Shown: in pieces, positions 40,688 through 49,976 of the stretch
Numbering within the stretch: position 1 is the first letter of the stretch
Layout: every line of letters starts with the position of its first letter
Source: JASFWK01 sp050049355
Lineage (GTDB): Bacteria; Chloroflexota; Anaerolineae; B4-G1; DUEL01
Direction: 5' to 3'
Length of the DNA stretch: 64,000 nt
NCBI GenBank assembly: GCA_050049355.1
Contig: JASFWK010000001.1
Span: 15,471 to 79,470 of the forward strand
Notes under the pieces: generated by a model
Databases searched by the model: none
Seen by the model: the letters and a program-made list of their open reading frames with translations, nothing else
Told to the model about the DNA's origin: nothing
Made by a program: the position numbers and the translations under genes

Positions 40688-42340
40688 ATGCACGAATTCT
40701 CGTCAGTACGAGCGACGGACGTTCGAATTCTGATCGTCGATGATAGCCGCGATCTTGTCGAAGTTCTAAGCGATGTTCTCTCCAGCGAGGGCTATCAGGT
40801 TGAGTCTTGCGGCGATGGGGAGAGTGGCTGGAAGCGCATCGTGGCGGGGGCGGAGGGAGAGGCCCCCATGCCGGATCTACTGCTGCTTGACTTGATGATG
40901 CCCGGCGTGGACGGCCTGACGCTTCTGCGCCGCATACGGGCCGACGAGCGCTGCGCGCTCCTGCCTGTGATCATCCTCACGGTGCAGGATGATTCGGAGA
41001 CCCGGCTGGCGGCTCTAGAGCTGGGAGCGAACGACTATCTTTCCAAACCGGTTGAAAGCGTTGAACTGCTGGCACGCGTGAAGTCGCTGCTGGGGTGGAG
41101 ATTAGTTGAGCGCCTCCGGCGGCAGCGAATGGAGCACCTGATCGAGGCGGGGAGGATCCTTCTATCCACCCTCGGTCTGGAGAATGTGCTTGAGCGGGTT
41201 ATGCAGATTGTCACAGCCGAGATGGACTCACTGGCCGGATCTGTATGGCTGCTGGCTTCGCATGGGGGCCTCGAATGTCGGGCGGCCTATGGGAGCGGTA
41301 AAGAGCGCCTGGTGGGGATACGGCTGGAGCCCGGCGAGGGCATTGTCGGCTGGGCGCTGGAGCACAAGCGATCGGTACTTGTGGCCAACGCGCAGGCCGA
41401 TCCCCGCTTCTGCAGCAAGGTAGATGAGGAGATCGGGTTCCATACGCGCGATCTCGTTGCTGTGCCCCTCTTCGTGAGGAGAAGAGGCATTGGCGTCCTG
41501 GCGGCGATCAACAAGAGGGGGGAGCCGTTCTCTCCTGCTGATCTTGAGTGGCTGGAGGTGTTGGCTCCGCTTGCTGCTGCTGCGATGGCCAATGCGCAAC
41601 TCTTCCAGACGCTGCGGCAGCGCACGGTCGAACTGAGAGCGCGCAATGAGGAACTGGATGCCTTCTCTCATACTGTGGCCCATGACCTCCAGAATCCACT
41701 CGGTCTAATCATCGGCTTTGCTGAAGCGCTGCAAGGCGAATGCGAGAAGATACCGGGTGATGAGCTCAGGAAGCACTTGCGCAGCATTGCCCGGATCGGT
41801 CGCAGGATGGGTAACATCATTGATGAACTCCTGCTGCTGGCCCAGGTGCGCAAGACAGACGTGGAGGTGCGGCCGCTGGACATGGAGGATGTCGTGGCTG
41901 CGGCGCTGCAGCAGTTGACCTATATGATTGAGGAGCATGAGGCTGAGGTCATTCTTCCGGAAGACTGGCCTCTAGCTTTGGGCTACGGCCCGTGGGTCCA
42001 AGAGGTGTGGGTTAACTACATCAGTAACGCCATCAAGTATGGTGGTGAGCCGCCGCGCGTGGAGGCGGGCGCCGAAGTGCAGTCCGACGGTGAGGTACGT
42101 TTCTGGGTCCGTGACAACGGCCCTGGCCTAACGTCGGAGGCACAGACGCGGCTCTTCACGCCGTTCACGCAGCTCGGCGAGATTCGCGCCAAGGGACATG
42201 GGTTGGGGCTATCCATCGCGCGGCGCATCGTAGAGAAGCTCGGCGGGCAGGTGGGTGTGGAGAGCGAAGTGGGTGAAGGGAGTGTCTTTACCTTCACCCT
42301 GAGCGGTGTGGACAGCGAAGGTGTGGCTATAGTGGACTAG
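40688..42340 (+). CDS. Hybrid sensor kinase: receiver, GAF and histidine kinase domains, 550 aa
   Basis: Cytosolic signalling protein with no membrane span. An N-terminal receiver domain (12-125) has the acidic pair Asp18-19, phospho-acceptor Asp68 (LLLLDLMMPG), Thr98 and Lys120. A GAF domain (about 150-305) contains FCSKVDEEIGFHTRDLVAVPL. The kinase core has HisKA with His332 in FSHTVAHDLQNPLG and an HATPase_c domain (NYISNAIKYGG, VRDNGPGL, GHGLGLSIARRIVEKLGG). The receiver-first order means an upstream kinase can control this one. ATG at 40688 lies seven nt after GGGAGGACGAGG. Monocistronic, flanked by a strong promoter and an inverted repeat that overlaps its stop codon. Confidence 0.93.
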   Translation: MHEFSSVRATDVRILIVDDSRDLVEVLSDVLSSEGYQVESCGDGESGWKRIVAGAEGEAPMPDLLLLDLMMPGVDGLTLLRRIRADERCALLPVIILTVQDDSETRLAALELGANDYLSKPVESVELLARVKSLLGWRLVERLRRQRMEHLIEAGRILLSTLGLENVLERVMQIVTAEMDSLAGSVWLLASHGGLECRAAYGSGKERLVGIRLEPGEGIVGWALEHKRSVLVANAQADPRFCSKVDEEIGFHTRDLVAVPLFVRRRGIGVLAAINKRGEPFSPADLEWLEVLAPLAAAAMANAQLFQTLRQRTVELRARNEELDAFSHTVAHDLQNPLGLIIGFAEALQGECEKIPGDELRKHLRSIARIGRRMGNIIDELLLLAQVRKTDVEVRPLDMEDVVAAALQQLTYMIEEHEAEVILPEDWPLALGYGPWVQEVWVNYISNAIKYGGEPPRVEAGAEVQSDGEVRFWVRDNGPGLTSEAQTRLFTPFTQLGEIRAKGHGLGLSIARRIVEKLGGQVGVESEVGEGSVFTFTLSGVDSEGVAIVD

Positions 42341-42382
42341 TACTTGATCATACGGATCTTGATATCAGTGATCAAGTACTAG
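42337..42382 (+). terminator. Perfect 14-bp inverted repeat at the kinase stop codon
   Basis: CTAGTACTTGATCA (42337-42350) and its exact reverse complement (42369-42382), 18-nt loop. The stop TAG is inside the left arm. AT-rich arms and no U-tail are unusual for an intrinsic terminator; it could be a protein-binding site or mRNA 3' stabiliser. Confidence 0.5.
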
Positions 42383-43045
42383 AGACGACGGTCAATCTGA
42401 GGCAGCACTGCCTCGGTCACAGGAAGATACGTACAAGGCCAGCGAGCTCCTCGCTGGCCTTATGACTTGTGCACTCCTTGGAGCCTCTCCCGTCACCTTT
42501 GATCGCCCCAGTCCCCAGCAGGCAGTACCCACTATCGGGGCGATCCGTGATGTGAAGCTTAGTTGGAGCCGAGTGCCTGCTGGTCTGTCGCAGGTCGTGC
42601 GGCGGGCTGTCGGGCAGGGCGTCCTTCTTATCTGCGATCGCATTCTTAGAATTATCTAGTTTCTCTCTCACCCAAGATTTACCGGTAGGTGCTTAAATGA
42701 TCATGCGTGCGTCGTAGGGGATGGATGTTGGTCGACGCGTGTGAGCGTTTGGGCAGCAAGGAGCAATTCTTCCTCTGAGGTACAGTTGCGGGATTCGGTG
42801 CCCATCTCCCTGGAAGGTCCGTACCAGCTTGGACTGCGCGAATCAGGTTCTCCGGAGAGTGCGGAGTCTTAGTATACCTCCAGCGTGCTGCCTGGGGCAG
42901 GTATGCGTGCCGAGATGTCATACTCGGCCTCGGTAAGTATCGCTGCCTTCTCAGGGGGTTAGCAAGGAGGTGGTCAGCATAGGATGAGCAAGCACAATCG
43001 ATCGACAGGCGATAGTTGCATCACTATCTGAAAGGAGAGTCAATC
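42383..43045. other. Long intergenic region before the metalloprotease gene
   Basis: About 660 bases. Holds a strong hairpin at 42435-42461 and a 9-bp inverted repeat GATCGCCCC/GGGGCGATC (42501-42509, 42537-42545). An 84-codon minus-strand frame lacks a ribosome site. No riboswitch family or tRNA was recognised, although the length and structure leave room for a small RNA. Confidence 0.4.
42435..42461. terminator. Strong 12-bp hairpin, likely terminator
   Basis: AAGGCCAGCGAG and CTCGCTGGCCTT with a three-base loop; A-rich before and T-containing after, so it could act in either direction. Confidence 0.65.
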
Positions 43046-45118
43046 ATGAAGCGCAAGGTCTTAGCAGTGTTGGGCATCGCTGCCCTTGTGGTAGCTCTGT
43101 TTGGAGGCTCATCTTCGGTCCAGGCGGGGCCACCGCCTCCTGACTACAGGCCGGTGGATGTGGGGCCGGAGATTCGTGAGTGGGAAGCCACACCGGATCG
43201 CGTCCTAGATCCGGACCCTGAGGTCCGCCGAGCGATTCGGGACAGCGTGCGCGGGAACTCTAATGGGAATGGGCATGGTGGCCATAAGAATGGGGCTGAG
43301 GCAGCCTCTGCCGAATCCAGCTGCATCTTGGACACCAAAGTGTTTCTCGCTCTCGACAGCTACTATGGTTATTACTTCTTCGCCGAGTTCAACCTGATGG
43401 CAGAGGGAGATGAATCCCAGATCTGGGTGCAGGCCGATCTCAGTTGGCCTGAGGGCGACCCGCGGGCGACCCCGGTCATCACCTGCGAGCAGGCGGCCTA
43501 TATGGTAGATCAGTTCGACAATAACATCTATCCCGCCGAGGTTGACTTCTTCGGCCCGCCCGACTTCCACGATGGATCCTACTCGCTGCTCGAAGCGTGG
43601 GGCTATGTGCCGGACGGATACTACGACGATGAGACTGGCCGGCAGGTGGTCCTTGTGGAGAACGTCAGGGATGATAACTACTACGATCCGACCTATCCAC
43701 TCTATATCGCTGGGTTCTTCTCTTCATCCCTGGAGGCCTACTTCGATCGCAACACGATGACGATCGATGCCTACGACTGGGAGAACCGGACTGGGCCCGA
43801 TGCGGCACGCCCCTACCTCTACGAGGGTGTCTTCGCCCACGAGTACCAGCACCTGTTACACTCCGACTATGACGGCGATGAGGAAAACTTTGTCAACGAG
43901 GGTATGTCCGATCTGGCGGAGTATCTGGTGGGCTACGGCCATCCCGATAGCCACGTGCGGGATGCGGCTGCCTATCCCGAGAACTCTCTCGTGGTCTGGG
44001 AGGACCAGGGCGGCCTGGAGATCCTGGCGGACTACGGTCAGGCTTATCTCTTCCAGCTGTACTTGATGGAGCAGTTTGGACAGGAGTTCATCCAGGCTGA
44101 GTTCCACAATCCGGGTAATGGCATCTCGGGCATAAACTCCACCCTTGAGGCATTCAACATCCAGAAGGGTTTCAACGACATCTTCCACGACTGGTCTGTG
44201 GCCATGCTCATCGACTCTGAGACGCCGGGCGGAGGGCGGTATGAGTTCGAGAACATAGAGTTCAACCTGGACATCGGGACGCCGGATGCACCGAACCCTG
44301 AGGCTTTTGACACGCCAGGCGCTCCGCCGTGGGGTACGGACTACCTCTGGATTGATGGGGACCCGAGAGCTCTGGCCAAGCTGACGTTCAATGGGCTCGA
44401 CTACACGCTCTTTCCCACAGCCTGGACTTCGGATGGCGACGTGCTGTGGAGTGGGACGGGCAACCTGATCGACAACTGGGCCATCTTCGAGGCCACGGGC
44501 GGCAGTACGCTAACCTTCGATACCTACTATGACATCGAGGACTACTGGGACTTCGGTTTCGTGCAGGTCTCGACGGACGGCGGCTACACCTGGACCAGCC
44601 TGGAGAATGCCTACACCACCTATCTCCATGATCCGAACGCGCACCCCAAAGTGGTGGAGAACCTACCCGGCCTGACAGGATGGAGTGGGGACTGGGTCAA
44701 TATGAGCTTCGACCTCAGCGCCTACAGCGGTGACATCCTGATCGCGTTCCGCTACGTCACCGACTGGGCCACCACCTACGAGGGTTGGTACATCGACAAT
44801 GTCTACGTGGATGGGACGCTGATCTCCGATGGCTCCAGCACGGATCCCTTCAAAGACATCACGGAGATCTTGCCCATCAACAATGACTTCACTGTTACCT
44901 TTGTGGGTATCAAGCACGTAGGCCACGGGAACGACTATCGCGTTCTGACCATGAAGCTGGACGAGGTCACCGAGGAAGGTCTGTTCGAGCTGAACAGCGT
45001 CTTGGGCTGGAGCACCGAGGCCGTGATGCTGGTCACGTTCGATGCCCCCGAGGGCTTCACCGGCTATGCCGATTACGTCTATGACTTCACCTACACCAAC
45101 GCGGGCCCGAAGAAGTAG
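43046..45118 (+). CDS. Secreted M6-like (immune inhibitor A-like) zinc metalloprotease, 690 aa
   Basis: Exported endopeptidase. Signal peptide MKRKVLAVLGIAALVVALFGG.. with cleavage near VQAGPP. After an Asp/Asn-rich propeptide, the catalytic zinc motif HEYQH is at 265-269, with the third ligand candidate Glu285 in NEGMSDLAEYL sixteen residues on, as in gluzincin M6/M30 peptidases. The C-terminal half is beta-rich with a WIDNVYVDG-type MAM/lectin-like jelly roll (STDGGYTWTSLENAYTTY, SAYSGDILIAFRYVTDWATTYEGWYIDNV) typical of immune-inhibitor-A proteins. ATG at 43046 follows AAAGGAGAG. It ends at a bidirectional terminator. Probably digests extracellular protein for nutrition. Confidence 0.88.
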   Translation: MKRKVLAVLGIAALVVALFGGSSSVQAGPPPPDYRPVDVGPEIREWEATPDRVLDPDPEVRRAIRDSVRGNSNGNGHGGHKNGAEAASAESSCILDTKVFLALDSYYGYYFFAEFNLMAEGDESQIWVQADLSWPEGDPRATPVITCEQAAYMVDQFDNNIYPAEVDFFGPPDFHDGSYSLLEAWGYVPDGYYDDETGRQVVLVENVRDDNYYDPTYPLYIAGFFSSSLEAYFDRNTMTIDAYDWENRTGPDAARPYLYEGVFAHEYQHLLHSDYDGDEENFVNEGMSDLAEYLVGYGHPDSHVRDAAAYPENSLVVWEDQGGLEILADYGQAYLFQLYLMEQFGQEFIQAEFHNPGNGISGINSTLEAFNIQKGFNDIFHDWSVAMLIDSETPGGGRYEFENIEFNLDIGTPDAPNPEAFDTPGAPPWGTDYLWIDGDPRALAKLTFNGLDYTLFPTAWTSDGDVLWSGTGNLIDNWAIFEATGGSTLTFDTYYDIEDYWDFGFVQVSTDGGYTWTSLENAYTTYLHDPNAHPKVVENLPGLTGWSGDWVNMSFDLSAYSGDILIAFRYVTDWATTYEGWYIDNVYVDGTLISDGSSTDPFKDITEILPINNDFTVTFVGIKHVGHGNDYRVLTMKLDEVTEEGLFELNSVLGWSTEAVMLVTFDAPEGFTGYADYVYDFTYTNAGPKK

Positions 45119-45137
45119 TTACTGTGACAGATACGCG

Positions 45138-45167
45138 GAGAGCCCGTCCTTTTGGGGACGGGCTCTC
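45138..45167. terminator. Bidirectional terminator between convergent genes
   Basis: 12-bp perfect stem GAGAGCCCGTCC / GGACGGGCTCTC, loop TTTTGG, between the protease (plus) and the lipoprotein (minus). Confidence 0.85.
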
Positions 45168-45184
45168 GCTTGATGCGTCGCTCG

Positions 45185-45745
45185 TCATCCGTCAACCGGC
45201 ATCCAAGGTTTCCCGTCCTGGATTTCATCAGGGTCTATGGGGATCAACGGATAGATAGGCGCTCCGTCCTTTCCGCAGAGGACCAGAGAGCGGCCCGCAT
45301 CAGCGTGGTACTCGTATGCTTCCCCTTCCGCCTCCAGCACCACACGGAACCCTGGTGTGATAACCTGCGCGTACATCAAGCCCGGCTGCGGGCAGCCTAG
45401 GCTGGTGTCCGACCACTCCACCGCCTCAACCGAGACCACCTGGATCGTGTCGGGTGCCAAATCCAACCGCTGCGCAAGGTCTCGCTTTATCAACCTGACG
45501 ACTTGTTCAGCCCCCGGCGGCAGGGCAACCGCCGTCGGTTCTGGGGCGGCGGTCGCCGTTGGTGCTTCTCTCGTTGGCTGGGGTTCGGCCGTCGGCGTGG
45601 TGGTCGTTTCGTCTCTCTCGGTGGTTTGGGTCCCACGCATGGTGGGCGTATCGGAAGGTATGGGGGGAGTCTGTCCACGGCTGCATCCAGCAGTCCAAGC
45701 GACAAGGAGTGCCAGAGCAATCCAAAGAAGAAGATAGCGCTTCAT
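45185..45745 (-). CDS. Lipoprotein with Thr/Pro linker and conserved C-terminal domain, 186 aa
   Basis: Lipoprotein signal MKRYLLLWIALALLVAWTAGC with lipobox TAGC (Cys21). A Thr/Pro/Glu linker (about 24-75) tethers a C-terminal domain of about 105 residues that begins VVRLIKRDLAQRLDLAPDTIQVV and contains WSDTSLGCPQPGLMYAQVITPGFRVVLEAEG. This block, with two cysteines likely disulphide-bonded, recurs in Chloroflexota lipoproteins of unknown role. ATG at 45745 with AGAGGTGA upstream. The convergent protease gene shares its terminator. Confidence 0.82.
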   Translation of the reverse strand: MKRYLLLWIALALLVAWTAGCSRGQTPPIPSDTPTMRGTQTTERDETTTTPTAEPQPTREAPTATAAPEPTAVALPPGAEQVVRLIKRDLAQRLDLAPDTIQVVSVEAVEWSDTSLGCPQPGLMYAQVITPGFRVVLEAEGEAYEYHADAGRSLVLCGKDGAPIYPLIPIDPDEIQDGKPWMPVDG

Positions 45746-46018
45746 AGCATGTCACCTCTTCCACATTAATCTGCATCTACGAGACGCTCTTCACGTGCGC
45801 TGGGTTCCCGACTTCAGGGTATCACCAGATTGGCCTCCTGGCAACTGGGCCGCGGCCAGGATCAGCACCAGGCACACCTGGGAGAGGTGACCCTCGATCG
45901 GTGGCGGGGTCCGATTGTTTCTTAGTCTTCTTTTCACTGAGCCCTCACAGGCACGCGGTGGAATGTGATTGGGGGAACCACCGGGTTTCCCTCAGAAACA
46001 GCGGGAGGAGAATCCAAG

Positions 46019-47014
46019 ATGGCTATAGAGGAAGTCACACGGGTCAAAACCAAATACACTCGACCTTTGCTGAGTAAGGGCAATGTGGTGGCCTGCGGGG
46101 TTGGGTACAAGGAAGTCGGTGGGGTCAGGACTGACGAGTTGTGTGTAGTCGTCTCGGTCGCCAAGAAGGTGCCCAGCGCGGAGTTGGCGCCCGCCGACCT
46201 CGTCCCTCAACTCTTGGAGGGGGTCAAGACGGACGTGCAAGAGACCGGCGTGATCCGCGCGCTGCAGGATCATACCGACAGGTGGCGCCCGGCGCCGGGG
46301 GGCGTTTCCTGCGGTCACATCGACATCACGGCGGGCACGCTCGGCTGTCTGGTGAGCAGGGGAGACCAGATCTACATCCTGAGCAACAACCACGTCTTGG
46401 CCAATTCGAACCAGGGCCAGCGTGGCGATCCGATCCTTCAGCCAGGCCCCCACGACGGCGGTACCAGCGAGGATCTGATCGCTCTCTTGGAGCAGTTTGT
46501 GCCCATCAACTTCGCTATTGACGTTTCGGACTGCCCGATTGCCACCGGTGCAGCCGCGGTGCTCAACTGGGTAGCGAGGCTTCTGGGCTCCCGACACTGG
46601 CTTCAGGCTGTCCAAGAGAGCCCTGAGGCGAATCTAGTGGACGCCGCCATTGCCAGCCCCGTCTCTCTGGGTCTTGTGGAGAAGCGGATCCTTGAGATCG
46701 GCGAGCCACAGGGGGTTGCCGAAGGGACGCTAGGTCTGGAGATTCGCAAGAGCGGACGTACCACAGGTCTGACCAGCGACGAGATCACCCAGGTCGATGT
46801 CACCGCGCAGGTGGTATACGGTGTGGGGAAGCTGGCTATCTTCGCTGACCAGTTGATGGCTGGACCAATGAGCTCGGGCGGCGATTCGGGATCTGCCGTG
46901 CTGGATGAGAATGACCGCGTCGTGGGCCTTCTTTTTGGCGGCTCTCGCTCGGTCACGCTCATCAATCGCATCCAGAATGTTCTCGAAGCACTGGATGTGG
47001 ACATAGATCCTTGA
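46019..47014 (+). CDS. Trypsin-like serine protease-fold protein without signal peptide, 331 aa
   Basis: S1-fold protein with the full catalytic triad visible: His125 (LSNNHVLAN), Asp208 (LVDAAIA) and Ser290 (SSGGDSGSAV). The N-terminal block (GNVVACGVGYKEVGG, DELCVVVSVAKKVPSAELAPADLVP) is shared with bacterial proteins annotated as S1 family peptidase / trypsin-like. No signal peptide, so it is cytosolic or exported by another route. An insert of about 60 residues between His and Asp includes VLNWVARLLGSRHW. ATG at 46019 follows GGGAGGAGAA; the frame from 45965 includes that site. A hairpin terminator follows. Confidence 0.87.
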   Translation: MAIEEVTRVKTKYTRPLLSKGNVVACGVGYKEVGGVRTDELCVVVSVAKKVPSAELAPADLVPQLLEGVKTDVQETGVIRALQDHTDRWRPAPGGVSCGHIDITAGTLGCLVSRGDQIYILSNNHVLANSNQGQRGDPILQPGPHDGGTSEDLIALLEQFVPINFAIDVSDCPIATGAAAVLNWVARLLGSRHWLQAVQESPEANLVDAAIASPVSLGLVEKRILEIGEPQGVAEGTLGLEIRKSGRTTGLTSDEITQVDVTAQVVYGVGKLAIFADQLMAGPMSSGGDSGSAVLDENDRVVGLLFGGSRSVTLINRIQNVLEALDVDIDP

Positions 47015-47021
47015 GCGCCGA

Positions 47022-47054
47022 ACCGAGGGGTTGGCGATCGGCCAACCCCCGGTC
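47022..47054 (+). terminator. Terminator after the trypsin-like gene
   Basis: 9-bp perfect stem GGGGTTGGC / GCCAACCCC (47027-47035, 47041-47049) extended by ACCG/CGGT; loop GATCG. Located 12 nt past the stop. Confidence 0.7.
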
Positions 47055-47268
47055 TGCGTAACCCCTCAAGTGGCTGACATGGGGGTTCTGGATGATCGCC
47101 GGAGCAGGGTCTGATGACAGCACGGCCATTGGAGAGGTAGTGGATCAATCGAAATCTCTTCACCCCCTCGTCCCCCCGCACTGCGGGAGGGATCAGGGGC
47201 AGAGGAAGTGTGTGCTAGATGATTCTCTGCGAGCACCTGCAGTGAGAAGGGATTAGGGGAGGGGGTCC

Positions 47269-47760
47269 ATGGAGGTGCACGTTGTCGTGACGTACGGCGG
47301 GCTGCTGGGGAGGCTGGCCCGCTGGTTCGGGCTGACGTGGAGCCACGCCGCGCTGCGCTACGCGCGGGACGCCCAGGCCAGCGCGCGAATTATCGAATCA
47401 GGGGCTTGCGGGATCAAGGAGCGCTCGTGGGAGGATTTCGTGGCCGGAGCTGAGGAGCATCAGGCCCTACAGATGAAGGAGTCTCTGCCCGAGGTGACGA
47501 AGCGCGAGATCGTCGCCTACGCGTGGGGTAACGTGGGAAAGCCGTACAACTACTGGTGGCTGATCAAGATCGCCTGGGAGCTGGTCAAACGCCGCTTTGT
47601 GGTGGGCGCGCTCACGTACCCGGCTCACGTCTGCTCGAGCCTGGTCTATGATTGCTTCCTCTATGCGGGGGTGGACCTGCTTCCCGGCCACGAGGACGTG
47701 TTGGTCACGCCCGACGATCTGGCCAGCAGTCCTCTACTGGAGGCGGTCGAGCTTCCCTGA
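47269..47760 (+). CDS. Permuted NlpC/P60 (YiiX-like) papain-fold hydrolase, 163 aa
   Basis: Predicted cysteine amidase of the circularly permuted NlpC/P60 superfamily, in which His precedes Cys: His26 in LTWSHAALRY and Cys122 in PAHVCSSLVYDCFLYAGVDL. The region between holds EIVAYAWGNVGKPYNYWWLIKIAW, matching the G-x-PY block of the fold. Family members act on wall peptides, or on acyl bonds in the LRAT branch; substrate unknown here. There is no signal peptide. ATG at 47269 with GGGGAGGGGGTCC upstream. Confidence 0.83.
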   Translation: MEVHVVVTYGGLLGRLARWFGLTWSHAALRYARDAQASARIIESGACGIKERSWEDFVAGAEEHQALQMKESLPEVTKREIVAYAWGNVGKPYNYWWLIKIAWELVKRRFVVGALTYPAHVCSSLVYDCFLYAGVDLLPGHEDVLVTPDDLASSPLLEAVELP

Positions 47761-47870
47761 GGCTTGGTCTCCCGGGTGTACCGTGATACATCGGGCTACC
47801 CGCCTGTCCGGTGTGGACCGATCCCGTGGCCTGTGAGAGTAGTCCTTGCGGTGAAAGAGAGGGACCACTG

Positions 47871-49976
47871 ATGAAACGGGCGTTGACGTTGATCGTGGCG
47901 GCTGTTGCTCTTGTGGCCGGGGTCTGTTGGCTGGTATTTCCCCTCGGTCGGGCGGCCGATGATGGGCCGGTCGATCTTATTCCGACGGCTTTTGCGTACT
48001 TGCCCTTCGTGCGGAGAGATTCAGGACCCACTGCTCAGCCCCCGCTTACGCCTACGCCGACGCTGGTGCCGGGCGAGACGGGTGAGGTGACGAACCTGCA
48101 GCACAACGCCGGCGATTACCCAGATGGCGTCGTGCCGCGATATGGCTTGTTTGAATTGCGCTTTGATCTCACAGTAGATTATCCGCATAAGTACTACTTC
48201 TTTGACCCAGAGGACACCCCCCAGCGAGACCCCGGCAGGGAGTCGCCTTACGGCGTGGACGGCGTGTCGGTCGACGCGCACTTTCTCGCTCCATCCGGGG
48301 CCGAACTGACTGTCCCCGCGTTCTGGTATGAGGAGCAGACGCGCCGGGTTGAGGGCGAAGTGGAGACTGTGGAGCCGACGGGGGAAGCCTGGTGGGCGGT
48401 ACGGTTTGCCCCATCCGAGGAGGGGCAACATCGATTCTATCTTACTGTACAGGACAAGCATGGGACCACTCGCCATCCAGAGAGTGGGCATCTGACCGTT
48501 TCGGTTGGGACTTCGGAGAGTCGGGGCTTCATTCGGCTGGATGCGGACGATCCTCGGTGGCTGGTCTATGACGACGGTACCCCGTTCATCGGTGTGGCCT
48601 CCGATAGCCTCCAGTTCTGGGGGGCGTCGCGCTTGGGGGCCGCTTGGTACGAGCGGGAGATTGCGAGAGTTGCGGACTACGGGACGAATCTCCTGCGGGT
48701 GTGGACCGAGTGTGATGGAGGATATGGGCTCGTGTTTGAGAGTCGTTACACGGAGGGCACACCCGGCGACCCGGCGAGCGCTCCGAAGGGAACGTGGGTG
48801 AATCAACCATCGGCCTGGCGGATTGATCGGGTCCTGGAGGCAGCACAGACCCACGGAGTGGCTCTTCTCTTCAGCGCACACGGCGATGTCTACTGGCAGT
48901 GGGATGCCAGTGTACGACACGAAGGGTGGAATCCCGACCCGGTGGCGTGGGACGACTGGCGCCATTTGAACTATTGGAAGCGGAATTTCCGTTTGCGGGT
49001 GGCGCGATTTGGGTGGTCGACGGCCGTGCTCGCTTGGAGCACGTGGAATGAGCATGGTCACATTTCGCCCGATACTGATATCTACCGGTTCTATCAGTCG
49101 TACAGCGAGTATCAGCGGGCAGCCGATCCCTACAACCACCTGCTGACCACGGGCTTTGGATCGCAGGTGTGGGAGCCTTCGTTCTGGGCTTCCGGGGCGG
49201 TGGACATTGCCACGTATCACGACTATATGATGTGCCGCCGCTACCCGGCCCTGTGCGGCGACGTGGCCGAGTTTGTCCACCGATTCAGCCAGTGCCTGCG
49301 CAGCGAAGACCTGGATTGGTCAGGTGACCACGGCTGCGGGCTTGGCATTCGGTGGGACCTGGAAGGTGTGGGGAGTGGGATGCCGATCCTATGGTCTGAG
49401 TTTGGGATAGGCGCCGACGACTGGGCTGCTGGACCGCTCCTGGAGGCCTACCAGGGCGAAGCCGGCGCTCGGGCCACGCACAACCGTCTCTGGGCAGGCC
49501 TCTTCTCGCCGCTTGGGACAGCGCCGATTGAGTGGTATTGGAATGCTCAGGATGATGTGACGCGGGAGAGAACGGCCGCCTCGACCGAGGTAGCGCGCCT
49601 CTTCTTCGATGCCTTCAGCCACGAAGGAGTGGGATTTGCCGCCACCGAGGATGTGAATGTTGGCAACTACGTCGGCCCCTCCGTGGAGAGCGACGGGGCG
49701 CGTGCGCTTGCCATCATACTGCCGGGCGGTGAAGGCATCTATGCTTGGCTCCAGAATCCGGCCCATACTTGGGCCGATGCGCCCAATCTGCCTGCGCCTA
49801 TCTCTGGGCAGTTTACGGTGCCTGGCGTGGAGCGAGGCACCTACCGGGTTGAGTGGTGGAACACCCGGGACGGCACGACTACGGACGGGGGAACTGTGAC
49901 TGTGGGAGAGGACACGAACCTTACGTTGGAGTACCAAGACCTCGTCCGAGACGTCGCCGTCAAGATCGTCCGGTGA
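47871..49976 (+). CDS. Secreted GH5-like glycoside hydrolase with N-terminal beta domain, 701 aa
   Basis: Exported enzyme. Signal helix MKRALTLIVAAVALVAGVCW, then PTAFAYLPFVRRDSG and a short PT linker. An immunoglobulin-like domain of DUF5060 type (FELRFDLTVDYPHKYYFFDPEDT..) leads to a TIM-barrel region. Putative acid/base Glu394 in STWNEHG and nucleophile Glu510 in LWSEFGIG fit clan GH-A. The C-terminus is a small beta sandwich (PISGQFTVPGVERGTYRVEWWNTRDG). ATG at 47871 chosen for the signal helix. The substrate is probably a beta-linked plant or microbial polysaccharide. The leader region is nearly duplicated before the 59034-59471 gene. Confidence 0.87.
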   Translation: MKRALTLIVAAVALVAGVCWLVFPLGRAADDGPVDLIPTAFAYLPFVRRDSGPTAQPPLTPTPTLVPGETGEVTNLQHNAGDYPDGVVPRYGLFELRFDLTVDYPHKYYFFDPEDTPQRDPGRESPYGVDGVSVDAHFLAPSGAELTVPAFWYEEQTRRVEGEVETVEPTGEAWWAVRFAPSEEGQHRFYLTVQDKHGTTRHPESGHLTVSVGTSESRGFIRLDADDPRWLVYDDGTPFIGVASDSLQFWGASRLGAAWYEREIARVADYGTNLLRVWTECDGGYGLVFESRYTEGTPGDPASAPKGTWVNQPSAWRIDRVLEAAQTHGVALLFSAHGDVYWQWDASVRHEGWNPDPVAWDDWRHLNYWKRNFRLRVARFGWSTAVLAWSTWNEHGHISPDTDIYRFYQSYSEYQRAADPYNHLLTTGFGSQVWEPSFWASGAVDIATYHDYMMCRRYPALCGDVAEFVHRFSQCLRSEDLDWSGDHGCGLGIRWDLEGVGSGMPILWSEFGIGADDWAAGPLLEAYQGEAGARATHNRLWAGLFSPLGTAPIEWYWNAQDDVTRERTAASTEVARLFFDAFSHEGVGFAATEDVNVGNYVGPSVESDGARALAIILPGGEGIYAWLQNPAHTWADAPNLPAPISGQFTVPGVERGTYRVEWWNTRDGTTTDGGTVTVGEDTNLTLEYQDLVRDVAVKIVR

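Noticed and set aside
42417..42671. 84-codon minus-strand frame in the gap after the kinase
   Set aside because: No ribosome site and it crosses a strong hairpin; composition is not protein-like.
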